Positions 35,026 through 43,162 of a DNA stretch of 64,000 nucleotides are shown here, piece after piece (positions within the stretch are counted from its first letter, which is position 1; each line of letters starts with the position of its first letter). Source of the DNA: CAZOHG01 sp964579725 (lineage in GTDB: Bacteria; Zhuqueibacterota; JdFR-76; BMS3Abin05). A model generated the notes under the pieces. It was given only the letters and a program-made list of their open reading frames with translations. It searched no databases and was not told where the DNA came from. The stretch is from the NCBI GenBank assembly GCA_964579725.1, contig CAZOHG010000001.1:1-64000 (forward strand), in the 5' to 3' direction. Position numbers and translations under genes: made by a program.

Positions 35026-36459
35026 TCAATCTCCCAAATAAAGTTCTCCACTGAACAAAATGTGGTCGGCGTCGATTTTCCTGACCAATTCCTGTTCGTC
35101 CAAAGCAAAGAGAGGGCTGATTTCAATCCGCCCGCGTACGTGCCCCTCCGAATCCCGTGGGATTTTGACGCCGGCTGCTTCTAACCAACGGCCAAAGAGG
35201 TCGCTCAAATCGCGCCGTGCTGTTTCGGGGGAATCCTCTCCCGATTTGTTTTTCACAGGACTGAATTCTTCCTCCCGCCGAACTTCCATGACCACCGAGG
35301 CGGTGGTGTCCCGAAGGGCGTCAAAAATAAACGTCTCAAATTTGAACCCATTGGGTTCTTCCGGTTCAATTCGGCGCCCGTTTTCGTCCACAAACGGAAT
35401 CCGTTTGTGTGCCATGTGGTAGGGCAATTTTGTCCCCTTTTCCGTTTCGGCTTCCAAAAAATCCCGGCGAAACATGTGAATGGCAATGCTGCCGGCATTG
35501 TATTTCAGGGAGCCATCGGGGTTTCTGGCCAGGGCATCCTCCTCGGAAAGATCGCTGTATTCCACCACGGAAAGTTTCCCGTCCACCACGCCGATGACGC
35601 CCAATTTTTCAAAAGCGTGCTTTTTGGGAACAACCTTGCTGGACATTTCGGCCTTTGCCTGCACGTGGTAGCCGATAAAAACAGGATCGGCGATTTTTAC
35701 CAGCACATTGTCCACTTGAAAATAAAAGAGCTGCTCAATCCCCCGTTTTTTCATATCGTCAAGTGCTCCGCTTTTCCGAAGCGCCAGAAGCGTGCCGCCG
35801 TGCCCGTTGGGGCTGGTAAACACGTGGTCTTTCCGATCCAAAATAATTTTTCCCGCAGCGTCCACTGCAGGAAGCATGTCCTGCACGAAAAAGAAAATCT
35901 GCTCGGGGCGCAGCCCAAAATACTCATTTTCTTCAAAAAAGGCGCGGGTTTGGGCATCGTTGGATTCACTGGTCATGATGTACCACGGTAAAGTGATTGC
36001 AAAGCGTTTTTCCAGAGCGCGAATTTTCTCGGCGTGCCACTGGAAAAGGGTTTTATTTTTAACAGGTGTAATCGGAAAAGCCCCCTTGGGCCCGGGGAAC
36101 CCGAGCCGAGAGCCCTGTCCGCCGGCCACCAAAATGAGCCCCACTTTGCCTGCACGCAGGACTGTCTCCCCGACTTGACGTGCCTCTTCCTGCCGCTTGA
36201 GTTGTTCCGGTGTTTGCGGAATCGGAATGACTTCTGCCGGTTCCAATTGACCTGAAAATTTGGCTTTCCGGGGAGATCGAACCAATTCCTGGGCCAGGCG
36301 CGTGACCAAATCCAGATCAATTTTTTTCACCTGCTTTAGAAAAACACGACGGGCTTCCTCGTCCAATTCATTCCAAAAGCGAAAAACATGCCCCTGTCCC
36401 GCTGCGTCAAATTTACTTTTTAGGGTACGCCAATCGTCCATCTGTGAACCAACCTCCAT
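35026..36459 (-). CDS. UDPGP-type UDP-sugar pyrophosphorylase
   Basis: A 477-residue nucleotidyltransferase of the eukaryote-like UDPGP family (UAP1/UGP2/USP group), not the short GalU type. The nucleotide loop LILVAGGQGSRLGFPGPKGAFPI (near residue 110), the TSPNGHGG motif, and FYFQVDNVLVKIADPVFIGYH are visible; the C-terminal part includes HKRIPFVDENG and EPEEPNGFKFETFIFDAL. The spacing and the VVEYSDLSEE motif fit UDP-N-acetylhexosamine pyrophosphorylases best. It would make UDP-GlcNAc or UDP-glucose for envelope sugars. A possible second start at M7 has GGAGG about 11 nt upstream. It lies downstream of lon, beyond a terminator, and directly upstream of the mscS-type gene. Confidence 0.9.
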   Translation of the reverse strand: MEVGSQMDDWRTLKSKFDAAGQGHVFRFWNELDEEARRVFLKQVKKIDLDLVTRLAQELVRSPRKAKFSGQLEPAEVIPIPQTPEQLKRQEEARQVGETVLRAGKVGLILVAGGQGSRLGFPGPKGAFPITPVKNKTLFQWHAEKIRALEKRFAITLPWYIMTSESNDAQTRAFFEENEYFGLRPEQIFFFVQDMLPAVDAAGKIILDRKDHVFTSPNGHGGTLLALRKSGALDDMKKRGIEQLFYFQVDNVLVKIADPVFIGYHVQAKAEMSSKVVPKKHAFEKLGVIGVVDGKLSVVEYSDLSEEDALARNPDGSLKYNAGSIAIHMFRRDFLEAETEKGTKLPYHMAHKRIPFVDENGRRIEPEEPNGFKFETFIFDALRDTTASVVMEVRREEEFSPVKNKSGEDSPETARRDLSDLFGRWLEAAGVKIPRDSEGHVRGRIEISPLFALDEQELVRKIDADHILFSGELYLGD

Positions 36460-36510
36460 TTTTCACCAAGTTGCGAACCGCCTGCTTTTTCCTTGGGTTC
36501 AAAATCTCGA

Positions 36511-36547
36511 CAAAAACAAAAAGCCGGAGCAAACACCAGCCCCGACT
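36511..36547 (-). terminator. Rho-independent terminator after lon
   Basis: Read on the minus strand: AGTCGGGGC, loop of eight bases, GCTCCGGCT (nine pairs, two of them G-U) and then a T-rich run. It lies about 85 nt past the lon stop. A T run on the opposite side could make it work in both directions. Confidence 0.75.
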
Positions 36548-36633
36548 TTTTTCTTTTCAGCGCGTTGTTTTTCCAAAAATAAGCCCGTTTTGTTCCTTCA
36601 TCCCTGACGAACCTTTTCCAAGAAGTCAAACCG

Positions 36634-39126
36634 TTATTTTCCGTCGTCCGAATGAACTGCGGCCACCTCTGTTTCCACGGGAACTTTTCTTTTCCGGGGG
36701 TCTTCCCGAAGCGCCAGTTTGAAAACCTCGTCCAATTCTTCGACGAAAAAGAACTCCATTTGCTTACGGGCTTTCTCGGGAATTTCCTCCAAATCTTTCT
36801 TATTTTTCGCCGGTAAGATGACTCGCGAAATCCCCGCTCGTTTGGCGGCCAAAACCTTTTCCTTAATGCCTCCGACGGGCAGAACCTTTCCGCGCAGGGT
36901 AATTTCACCGGTCATGGCCAAATCATTTCGAACGGGAATTTCCGTCAGCAGCGAAAGAAGCGCTGTGGCAATGGTGACTCCTGCAGAGGGTCCGTCTTTT
37001 GGAATCGCTCCGGCGGGCACGTGAACGTGAATATCGTAGCGCTCGAAGAAATCGGGGTCCAAGCCGTATTCCGAGGCGTGCGCCCGAATATAGGACAAAG
37101 CGGCCTGCGCCGATTCCTTCATCACATCGCCGAGCTGTCCCGTTAAAATCAAGGATTTCTTCCCGCGCATTTTGGAAGCTTCAATGAACAGGATGTCGCC
37201 TCCCACGGGTGTCCAGGCCAAACCGGTAGCCACGCCCGGTTCTTTAATGCGTTCGGCCACCTCAAAAAAGAAGCGCGGAGCACCCAAAAATTCGGGAACT
37301 CGATCCGCCGTGATCCTCTCTTTTTTGGTTTTTCCCTCGACAATCCACATGGCCACACGACGGCAGATATTGGCAATTTCGCGCTCCAGATTTCGCAATC
37401 CCGCCTCGCGGGTGTACTCCCGGACAATCCGCAAAATAGCGTCATCTTCTATTTTGAGCTGAGATTTTTTCAATCCGTGGGCTTTCAATTGCCTCGGAAT
37501 GAGGTACTTTTGCGCAATCAGTAGCTTTTCCTCTTCCACGTAACCGGGAAGCTCCAAAACTTCCATTCGGTCGCGCAAAGCCGAAGGGATAGGGTCAAGC
37601 AAATTGGCTGTGGTAATGAACATGACCTTGCTTAAATCGAACGGGACGTCCAAATAGTGGTCCACAAAGCTGTTGTTTTGCTCGGGGTCCAACACCTCCA
37701 ACAGCGCACTGGAGGGGTCTCCCCGAAAATCCATTCCCAGTTTGTCCACTTCATCCAGCATGAAAACCGGGTTGTTGGAACCGGCATTGCGAATTCCCTG
37801 AATAATCCGGCCGGGCAAAGCTCCGATGTACGTTCGGCGGTGGCCTCTGATTTCGGCTTCATCGCGTACGCCCCCCAGTGAGATTCGCACAAATTTGCGC
37901 CCCAGGGCGCGGGCAATGGAACGCCCCAGGGAGGTTTTCCCCACACCGGGGGGCCCCACGAAACAGAGAATCGGGCCCTTCATGTCGGATTTTAATTTCC
38001 GAACGGCGAGGTACTCCAGAATCCTCTCTTTCACTTTCTCCAGATCGTAGTGGTCTTCGTCCAGAACCTTGCGGGCTTTCTCAATGTCCAAATTGTCCCG
38101 GGTGGATTTTGACCACGGAATGGCGATGAGCCAGTCCAGGTAAGTCCGGGCCACGGTGTATTCGGCGGCGCCGGGGGGCATTTTGGCCAATCGGTCCAAT
38201 TCCCGCATGGCCACTTTTTCCACCTCCTTGGGCATTTTCGCCTTTTTGATTTTCTGCTGCAACTCCTTGATTTCCATCGTGCGCTCGTCTTCTTCCCCGA
38301 GCTCTTTTTTAATGGCTTCCAGTTGCTGCCGCAGAAAATATTCCCGCTGGTTTTTGCTGAGTTCCGACTGGACCTCGTGCTGGATTTTGTTACCGATTTC
38401 CAGCACTTCCAATTCACGATTAATGAAAACCGTCAGTTTTTCTAACCGCTTCTTGACGTCAATTAGCTCCAAAATCTGCTGTTTTTCGTCCAGGCTCAGG
38501 TTCAAATTGGAGGCGACCAAATCCGCCAGTTTGCCCGGGTGATTAATATTCATAACGGCAATTTGAAGTTCATCCGGCAGATGCGGTACCAAAGAAATGA
38601 TTTTTTGAAATTGAATGGAGACATTTTTGGCCAGGGCCTCAAGCTCAAGACCTTCCTTAATAATATCCTCCAGCGGGCGGACGCGTGCTTTCAGGTAGGG
38701 GGTCATTTGAAGATAATCGATCACTTGAATGCGGCTAAGACCCTGAACCAAAACCCGCATGGTGCCGTCCGGCAATTTGAGCATTTTTAGAATCGTTGCA
38801 GCCGTTCCGTAATCGAAAAGATCGGAGGGTTTGGGGTCTTCGATTTCCGCCTTTTTCTGTGCCACCAATCCCAAAATGCGGTTTCCGTTGAGCACGTCCT
38901 CAATTAACTGAATCGACTTGGGGCGTGCCACGAAAAGCGGTGAAACCATGTAGGGGTAAATGACCGTGTCCCGCAAAGGGAGAATGGGAATTTCTTCCGG
39001 AATTTTCAACTGTTCGATCTCCCGGTCGTTTTTGATTTCGGAGAGCGCTTCTTCAGCTATTTTTTCTTCAATATGGTCATTTTCTTGCAGAAGTTTTTTT
39101 TCATCTATTTTCTGAATGGCGTCCAT
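36634..39126 (-). CDS. lon: ATP-dependent protease Lon
   Basis: A full-length LonA protease of 830 residues: N-terminal substrate-binding domain (IPILPLRDTVIYPYMVSPLFV), central helical segment, AAA+ domain with Walker A GPPGVGKTS (about 390-400), and a C-terminal protease with the Ser/Lys dyad S714 (KDGPSAG) and K757 (GGIKEKVLAAKRAG). It degrades damaged and regulatory proteins. The ATG at 39126 has GGAGGG upstream and begins MDAIQKIDEKK; a TTG extension to 39165 would overlap hsp20 and is rejected. It is 28 nt downstream of hsp20, so the two form a stress operon, with a terminator after lon. Confidence 0.98.
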   Translation of the reverse strand: MDAIQKIDEKKLLQENDHIEEKIAEEALSEIKNDREIEQLKIPEEIPILPLRDTVIYPYMVSPLFVARPKSIQLIEDVLNGNRILGLVAQKKAEIEDPKPSDLFDYGTAATILKMLKLPDGTMRVLVQGLSRIQVIDYLQMTPYLKARVRPLEDIIKEGLELEALAKNVSIQFQKIISLVPHLPDELQIAVMNINHPGKLADLVASNLNLSLDEKQQILELIDVKKRLEKLTVFINRELEVLEIGNKIQHEVQSELSKNQREYFLRQQLEAIKKELGEEDERTMEIKELQQKIKKAKMPKEVEKVAMRELDRLAKMPPGAAEYTVARTYLDWLIAIPWSKSTRDNLDIEKARKVLDEDHYDLEKVKERILEYLAVRKLKSDMKGPILCFVGPPGVGKTSLGRSIARALGRKFVRISLGGVRDEAEIRGHRRTYIGALPGRIIQGIRNAGSNNPVFMLDEVDKLGMDFRGDPSSALLEVLDPEQNNSFVDHYLDVPFDLSKVMFITTANLLDPIPSALRDRMEVLELPGYVEEEKLLIAQKYLIPRQLKAHGLKKSQLKIEDDAILRIVREYTREAGLRNLEREIANICRRVAMWIVEGKTKKERITADRVPEFLGAPRFFFEVAERIKEPGVATGLAWTPVGGDILFIEASKMRGKKSLILTGQLGDVMKESAQAALSYIRAHASEYGLDPDFFERYDIHVHVPAGAIPKDGPSAGVTIATALLSLLTEIPVRNDLAMTGEITLRGKVLPVGGIKEKVLAAKRAGISRVILPAKNKKDLEEIPEKARKQMEFFFVEELDEVFKLALREDPRKRKVPVETEVAAVHSDDGK

Positions 39127-39154
39127 CCTCGTTTCCCTCCAAATTGATCCGTTT

Positions 39155-39613
39155 TTAGCCTTCAATAGGAATGTGCACCGGACCTTCGCTCGATTGCTCT
39201 GCTTTTGGAATTTCTACCCGCAAAATACCCTGATTGTAGATGGCTTTAATCTGGTCGCCACGCAGAGGGCGAGGCAATTCAATACTTCTGGAAAAACGAC
39301 CGTAGCTGATTTCCATGAGGTGAAAATGACGCCGCTCGCTGTTCACTTCGTCATTCCGCTGGCCGCTAATGACCAGTGTTCGGCCGTCCAAACGAATGTG
39401 AACGTCATCGGGGGCTACGCCGGCAATTTCCATTTTCAGAATGTAATGTGTTTCCGTCTCGTACACGTCGATATGCGGCGTCCACCCGGATTGGGAAAGC
39501 ATGAGAATGGGGTTTTTCGACACGAAAAAATCTTTGAGAATCCGCTCCACTTCCCTGTCCATTTCGTCGAAACGGCTGCGGAGTTTTTTGGAGGCTGTCT
39601 CTTTAAAAGGCAT
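39155..39613 (-). CDS. Small heat-shock protein (Hsp20 family)
   Basis: A 152-residue Hsp20/alpha-crystallin domain protein, with WTPHIDVYETETHYILKMEIAGVAPDDVHIRLDGRTLVISGQR and the closing motif NQGILRVEIPK. The C-terminal IPI motif (HIPIEG) that mediates oligomer assembly is present. These chaperones hold unfolding proteins without ATP. The ATG at 39613 has GGAGG seven nt upstream. It leads the hsp20-lon operon; the upstream gap holds two short inverted repeats. Confidence 0.96.
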   Translation of the reverse strand: MPFKETASKKLRSRFDEMDREVERILKDFFVSKNPILMLSQSGWTPHIDVYETETHYILKMEIAGVAPDDVHIRLDGRTLVISGQRNDEVNSERRHFHLMEISYGRFSRSIELPRPLRGDQIKAIYNQGILRVEIPKAEQSSEGPVHIPIEG

Positions 39614-39737
39614 CTCTGACCCTCCCTTTTCAATTAAACGGCTCAGCAACGCGCTGTATTGTGATTTGAAACCACAGCTCTTTTACTCTAAATATAGAAA
39701 AAATTTGAGGATTTTACCACTGATTTTTGGGAAGAAT

Positions 39738-39776
39738 CCGCTTTAGCGGTTGCGAGAACGGCCCGCTGACATGTCA
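39738..39776. promoter_or_regulatory. Two inverted repeats upstream of hsp20-lon
   Basis: CCGCTTTAGCGG (39738-39749) and the 10 bp palindrome TGACATGTCA (39767-39776) lie in the gap before hsp20. Neither is a CIRCE element. They may be operator sites or chance; no convincing sigma-32 or -35/-10 promoter was found here. Confidence 0.25.
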
Positions 39777-39810
39777 TTTCGGGAAGGAAAAGGCAGGCCA
39801 TTTTGCCCGA

Positions 39811-40998
39811 TTACTCCTCGCGATATTGCAGCAGAAAAGACTTCAAGTAGCCCGTTTCGGGAATATTTAACACGTAAGGGTGATCGGCCGGTTGAAAACC
39901 CTTGTGCCGAATCACCACATGCCGGTGCACGTCGGAAGCGGCATCAAAAAGAATTTGTTGAAAACGGGATTCGGAAAGATTGTGGGAACACGAAGCCGTC
40001 AGTAAAAATCCGTCCGGATTAAGCAGTTTAAGTGCACGTAGGTTGATTTCCTTGTACCCACGCACAGCTCCGGCCAGGGCCTTTTTGCTTTTTACGAAAG
40101 CGGGAGGATCCAAAATAATCAGGTCGAAGCGTTCCCCTTGCTGATCGTACGCTTTCAGGAGATCGAAACAATTGGCGTTTACAAAATCGATCTTCTCAGA
40201 TACCCCGTTGGCTTTGGCCTGACGCTGCCCTTCGGCTGTGGCGGTGGCGGAAATGTCCACCGCAGTCACACCTACGGCTCCCCCGGCGGCTGCCGCAATG
40301 GAAAAGCCTCCAGTGTAACAAAAGCAGTCCAGCACCCGTTTTCCTCCGCTGAGCGTTTTCACTAAAAGGCGGTTGTCTCGCTGATCAAGAAAAAATCCCG
40401 TTTTCTGGCCGGTTGCCACATTGGCTTCAAAATGCAAGCCGTTTTCCACAAATGGAAGTGCGTTCGGTACATCCCCCCAAATCGGCCCCTTGCGTTCCTC
40501 CAGTCCCTCGTAGGTTCGCTGACGCACGTCGCTTCTTTCGTAGATGCCCTTCGGAGCAATCATTTCCGTCAAGAGGGAAACCAGTGTGTTCCGAAAATGC
40601 TCCATTCCCAACGTCAGGATTTGAAGTACCAAAAAATCACCGTAGCGGTCTACCACAAGCCCTGGCAGAAAATCGGCTTCGGCGTGGACTAACCGGTAGC
40701 CGGTGGTTTGGCCGGAAAGATGCCGACGCCGCGCAAAGGCGGACTCAAGTCGCTGTCGAAAAAAATTTTCATTAATGGAAACCGGTTTGCGAGAAAGTAG
40801 TCGAATGGCAATTTGCGATTGGCTGTTGAAGAAGCCGCGCCCCAAAAAGGAACCACGTTGAGAAACGACATCCACCAGGCCGCCATCTGGAACCTCATCC
40901 GGGACGTGGGTAAAATGCCCTTTAAAAATCCAGGGGTGCCCGGCGCGTACACGCTTTTCGGCACCCCTGTTCAACACAACACGGGGAAAAGAATCCAT
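39811..40998 (-). CDS. RlmI-like class I SAM-dependent rRNA methyltransferase
   Basis: A 395-residue RlmI/RlmK-type 23S rRNA (cytosine-C5) methyltransferase: N-terminal PUA domain (VVLNRGAEKRVRAGHPWIFKGHF ... FLGRGFFNSQSQIAIRLL), a central EEHEE-like region, then the Rossmann fold with VLDCFCYTGGFSIAAA, DLIILDPPAFVKSKKAL, and TASCSHNLSESRF containing the C-terminal catalytic-type Cys. It should modify a cytosine in large-subunit rRNA. The gene lies 40 nt downstream of the DksA/TraR-like gene, so they are probably cotranscribed. Confidence 0.93.
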   Translation of the reverse strand: MDSFPRVVLNRGAEKRVRAGHPWIFKGHFTHVPDEVPDGGLVDVVSQRGSFLGRGFFNSQSQIAIRLLSRKPVSINENFFRQRLESAFARRRHLSGQTTGYRLVHAEADFLPGLVVDRYGDFLVLQILTLGMEHFRNTLVSLLTEMIAPKGIYERSDVRQRTYEGLEERKGPIWGDVPNALPFVENGLHFEANVATGQKTGFFLDQRDNRLLVKTLSGGKRVLDCFCYTGGFSIAAAAGGAVGVTAVDISATATAEGQRQAKANGVSEKIDFVNANCFDLLKAYDQQGERFDLIILDPPAFVKSKKALAGAVRGYKEINLRALKLLNPDGFLLTASCSHNLSESRFQQILFDAASDVHRHVVIRHKGFQPADHPYVLNIPETGYLKSFLLQYREE

Positions 40999-41038
40999 TC
41001 TTTCCTTAGCGGTTCAAAACGTCAGAAGCAGCGACAAA

Positions 41039-41464
41039 TTAGTTTTCAGACCCGTCGTACCATTCGAAAATTTCTTTTGGAATATTGCCCGGGCTTCGAA
41101 ATTCATTCACACCGCGTGCGTTTTTCTCTTCTTCTTGCTGACAATCGCGGCAGAGGCGGGCTGTGGGAATGGCTTCCAGACGCTCTTCGTTAATCGCCTT
41201 CCCACAACGTTCGCAAATGCCGTAAGTTCCTTCGTTAATTTTCTGGAGGGCAAGCCGAATTTCCTCCAACTCCCTCGAAAGGCCGCTTTCACGGGCAATC
41301 ATTGAAGAGACGGCACTGTCTACGGAAACCCGGTCCACCCAGTCGGCAGCAGGGGTCGATTGCAGTTGGTCAATGTCCTCTGTGCTGGCACCGGCGTCCC
41401 TTAAAATTTCGCGCTGGCGATCCAGAAGAAGCTTGCGGTATTTTTCCAGTTTTTCCTTCGTCAT
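41039..41464 (-). CDS. DksA/TraR-type zinc finger protein
   Basis: A 141-residue DksA/TraR family protein: an N-terminal helical hairpin (KLEKYRKLLLDRQREILRD ... RELEEIRLALQKINEGTYG), then the four-Cys zinc finger CERCGKAI ... CRDCQ. Family members bind RNA polymerase near the secondary channel or act as general stress factors. Acidic coiled-coil tip residues of true DksA (DxxDxA) are not evident: the tip reads ADWVDRVSVDSAV, so a DksA-like or YteA-like factor is a safer name. ATG at 41464 has GAGGTG six nt upstream; a GTG three codons earlier is possible. Confidence 0.9.
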   Translation of the reverse strand: MTKEKLEKYRKLLLDRQREILRDAGASTEDIDQLQSTPAADWVDRVSVDSAVSSMIARESGLSRELEEIRLALQKINEGTYGICERCGKAINEERLEAIPTARLCRDCQQEEEKNARGVNEFRSPGNIPKEIFEWYDGSEN

Positions 41465-41682
41465 AAAGCCCACCTCATGATTTATTTAGGATTTTGTTTG
41501 TTTACCAGTCGTTCCAGCTTAGATTTCGGCAAATCATTTTGCCACCTTTTTTGAGTGATTTTTTTTACGCCTCATCAATGTTGGTGTTCCCTAAAAATAC
41601 GCTCAATCCTCGAATTTTTCGGCGCGGCGTTTTAAAATCGGTTCTTTTGCCCGTTTCCTTTAGTTCTGCGCTCGTTCCCCGT

Positions 41683-42966
41683 CTAAAAAATCGCATTCAA
41701 CCGGTAATAGAACCGCACCGCCCACCGTCCCCAGTGCCGGCTACCCAAAAAGGAATCGCGAAATTGGCGCAAGGCAAGGAGTACCGCAGGGCTTCTGCTG
41801 AAAATCCGCGATAAAAAACAGCCGGGCTCTCCCGGTTGCGGTTGAGGCTCCACGGGTGACGGGGGCGGCGCGGTTTGCGTTAAGGCTGCGTACACGTCCA
41901 GACGCCCTTTGCCCTGAACATTTTCATCTCCCGTGTGAATGTCCACCGCGTAGGATTTTAGGCGACTTTTCAATTCCGCCGGAGAAAGAGTGGGTTCTTT
42001 TTCCAAAATTAACAAACCGCAGCCTGCCGCGAGAGGCGTCGCCATGCTGGTACCGGAAAGCTCGGTGTAGTAATTGTCAATAATGTGCCCAAGCGAGGTG
42101 CCATTAGCGCGCCCGGCAATGATGTTGACCCCTGGAGCAACCACGTCCGGCTTCGTCAGACCGTCTGGCGTGGGGCCGCGGGAACTAAACTCCGCCATAT
42201 GATCGGAATCGTCCGTTGCGCCCACGGTAATCACCTTCGGAGAAACGCCCGGTGTGGCGATTGTCTTGTGCGCGGGGCCCTCGTTTCCGGCCGCACAAAA
42301 CACGGCCACTCCGGCGTCCACGGCTGCCTCAACTGTTTGCTGCAAAATATCGTGCACGCCGGCCTGTGCAGGTCCGCCGAGGCTGAGGGAAATTACCTGC
42401 ACCTTCGCCTCCACCAACCATTCAACGCCGTCGGCAATGTCGCTGGCCATGCCGGTTCCGTCGCTTTTCAAGCCCTTTGCCATCAAAACAGCCCCTTCGG
42501 GCGCTGCTCCGCGGTACTTGCCATCCGAAGCCTGGCCGTTTCCCACGGCGATGGTGGCGACATGGGTGCCGTGCCCGTTACCGTCGTAATCCCCCTCACC
42601 GGTAAAATCCTTTGTTCCCAGCACCCGGCCCTGTAAATCCGGGTGATTTTTGTCCACGCCCGTGTCACAAATCCCGATTCGCATGCCGGTGCCTTTTTCA
42701 CCAAGATTCCAAACCAGATCGGCACGCACCCGCGGCACCGCTTTGTCCAAAAGCGCTTTCACCGGAAAATCGTCGTACACTTCCGTAATGGTAACCCCGG
42801 GGGCGGGTGCTTTCAAAAGCACTTCGGCCGTAACCGTCTCCGGCACTTCCACCTTGTACAACCCGGTTAATTTCATCCGTTTCAACACCTTAATTCCCTG
42901 ATCCCGAAGTTTTTCTTCCAATTCTTCGGGTGAAAGGTCTTCCTTGCAGCGGATAAACTTAATCAT
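41683..42966 (-). CDS. Leaderless subtilisin-like serine protease (S8)
   Basis: A 427-residue subtilase. The triad is intact: D101 (ICDTGVD), H132 (NGHGTHVA) and S307 (LSGTSMATP). About 85 residues precede the catalytic domain and resemble an I9-type propeptide, but no signal peptide is present, so the enzyme looks intracellular or non-classically exported. After the catalytic domain come a Pro-rich linker (APPPSPVEPQPQPGEPG) and a basic, hydrophobic 45-residue tail (from GCFLSRIFSR) that might contact membrane. The ATG at 42966 has AGGAGG four nt upstream. It has its own strong promoter, separate from the uvrA cluster. Confidence 0.94.
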   Translation of the reverse strand: MIKFIRCKEDLSPEELEEKLRDQGIKVLKRMKLTGLYKVEVPETVTAEVLLKAPAPGVTITEVYDDFPVKALLDKAVPRVRADLVWNLGEKGTGMRIGICDTGVDKNHPDLQGRVLGTKDFTGEGDYDGNGHGTHVATIAVGNGQASDGKYRGAAPEGAVLMAKGLKSDGTGMASDIADGVEWLVEAKVQVISLSLGGPAQAGVHDILQQTVEAAVDAGVAVFCAAGNEGPAHKTIATPGVSPKVITVGATDDSDHMAEFSSRGPTPDGLTKPDVVAPGVNIIAGRANGTSLGHIIDNYYTELSGTSMATPLAAGCGLLILEKEPTLSPAELKSRLKSYAVDIHTGDENVQGKGRLDVYAALTQTAPPPSPVEPQPQPGEPGCFLSRIFSRSPAVLLALRQFRDSFLGSRHWGRWAVRFYYRLNAIF

Positions 42967-43068
42967 TTTTCCTCCTTCGGAAAATCCCCCGCTAAGGTGT
43001 ACCCTGGTGTCGTTTTTTGGGGATATTTCACAGTTTTTGAGAAAGAACAACCTGTTTTAGGATGCTTA

Positions 43069-43097
43069 TATATATGAAACCAAAATTCGTTTGTCAA
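43069..43097 (-). promoter_or_regulatory. Strong promoter of the subtilisin gene
   Basis: Minus strand TTGACA (43092-43097, perfect -35), 17 bp spacer, TATATA (43069-43074). The implied start near 43062 leaves about 95 nt of leader before the ATG at 42966. It lies between the uvrA stop and the protease gene. Confidence 0.7.
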
Positions 43098-43162
43098 GAT
43101 TTTTTTGAAGTGGCAGCGAACCTTTTAGAGAAAGATTTCTTGAGGAATAAAACGGTGCTTTT

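Noticed and set aside
36420..36908. 162-codon minus-strand frame across the end of lon
   Set aside because: It overlaps lon in another frame and runs through the lon terminator; it has no recognisable domain.
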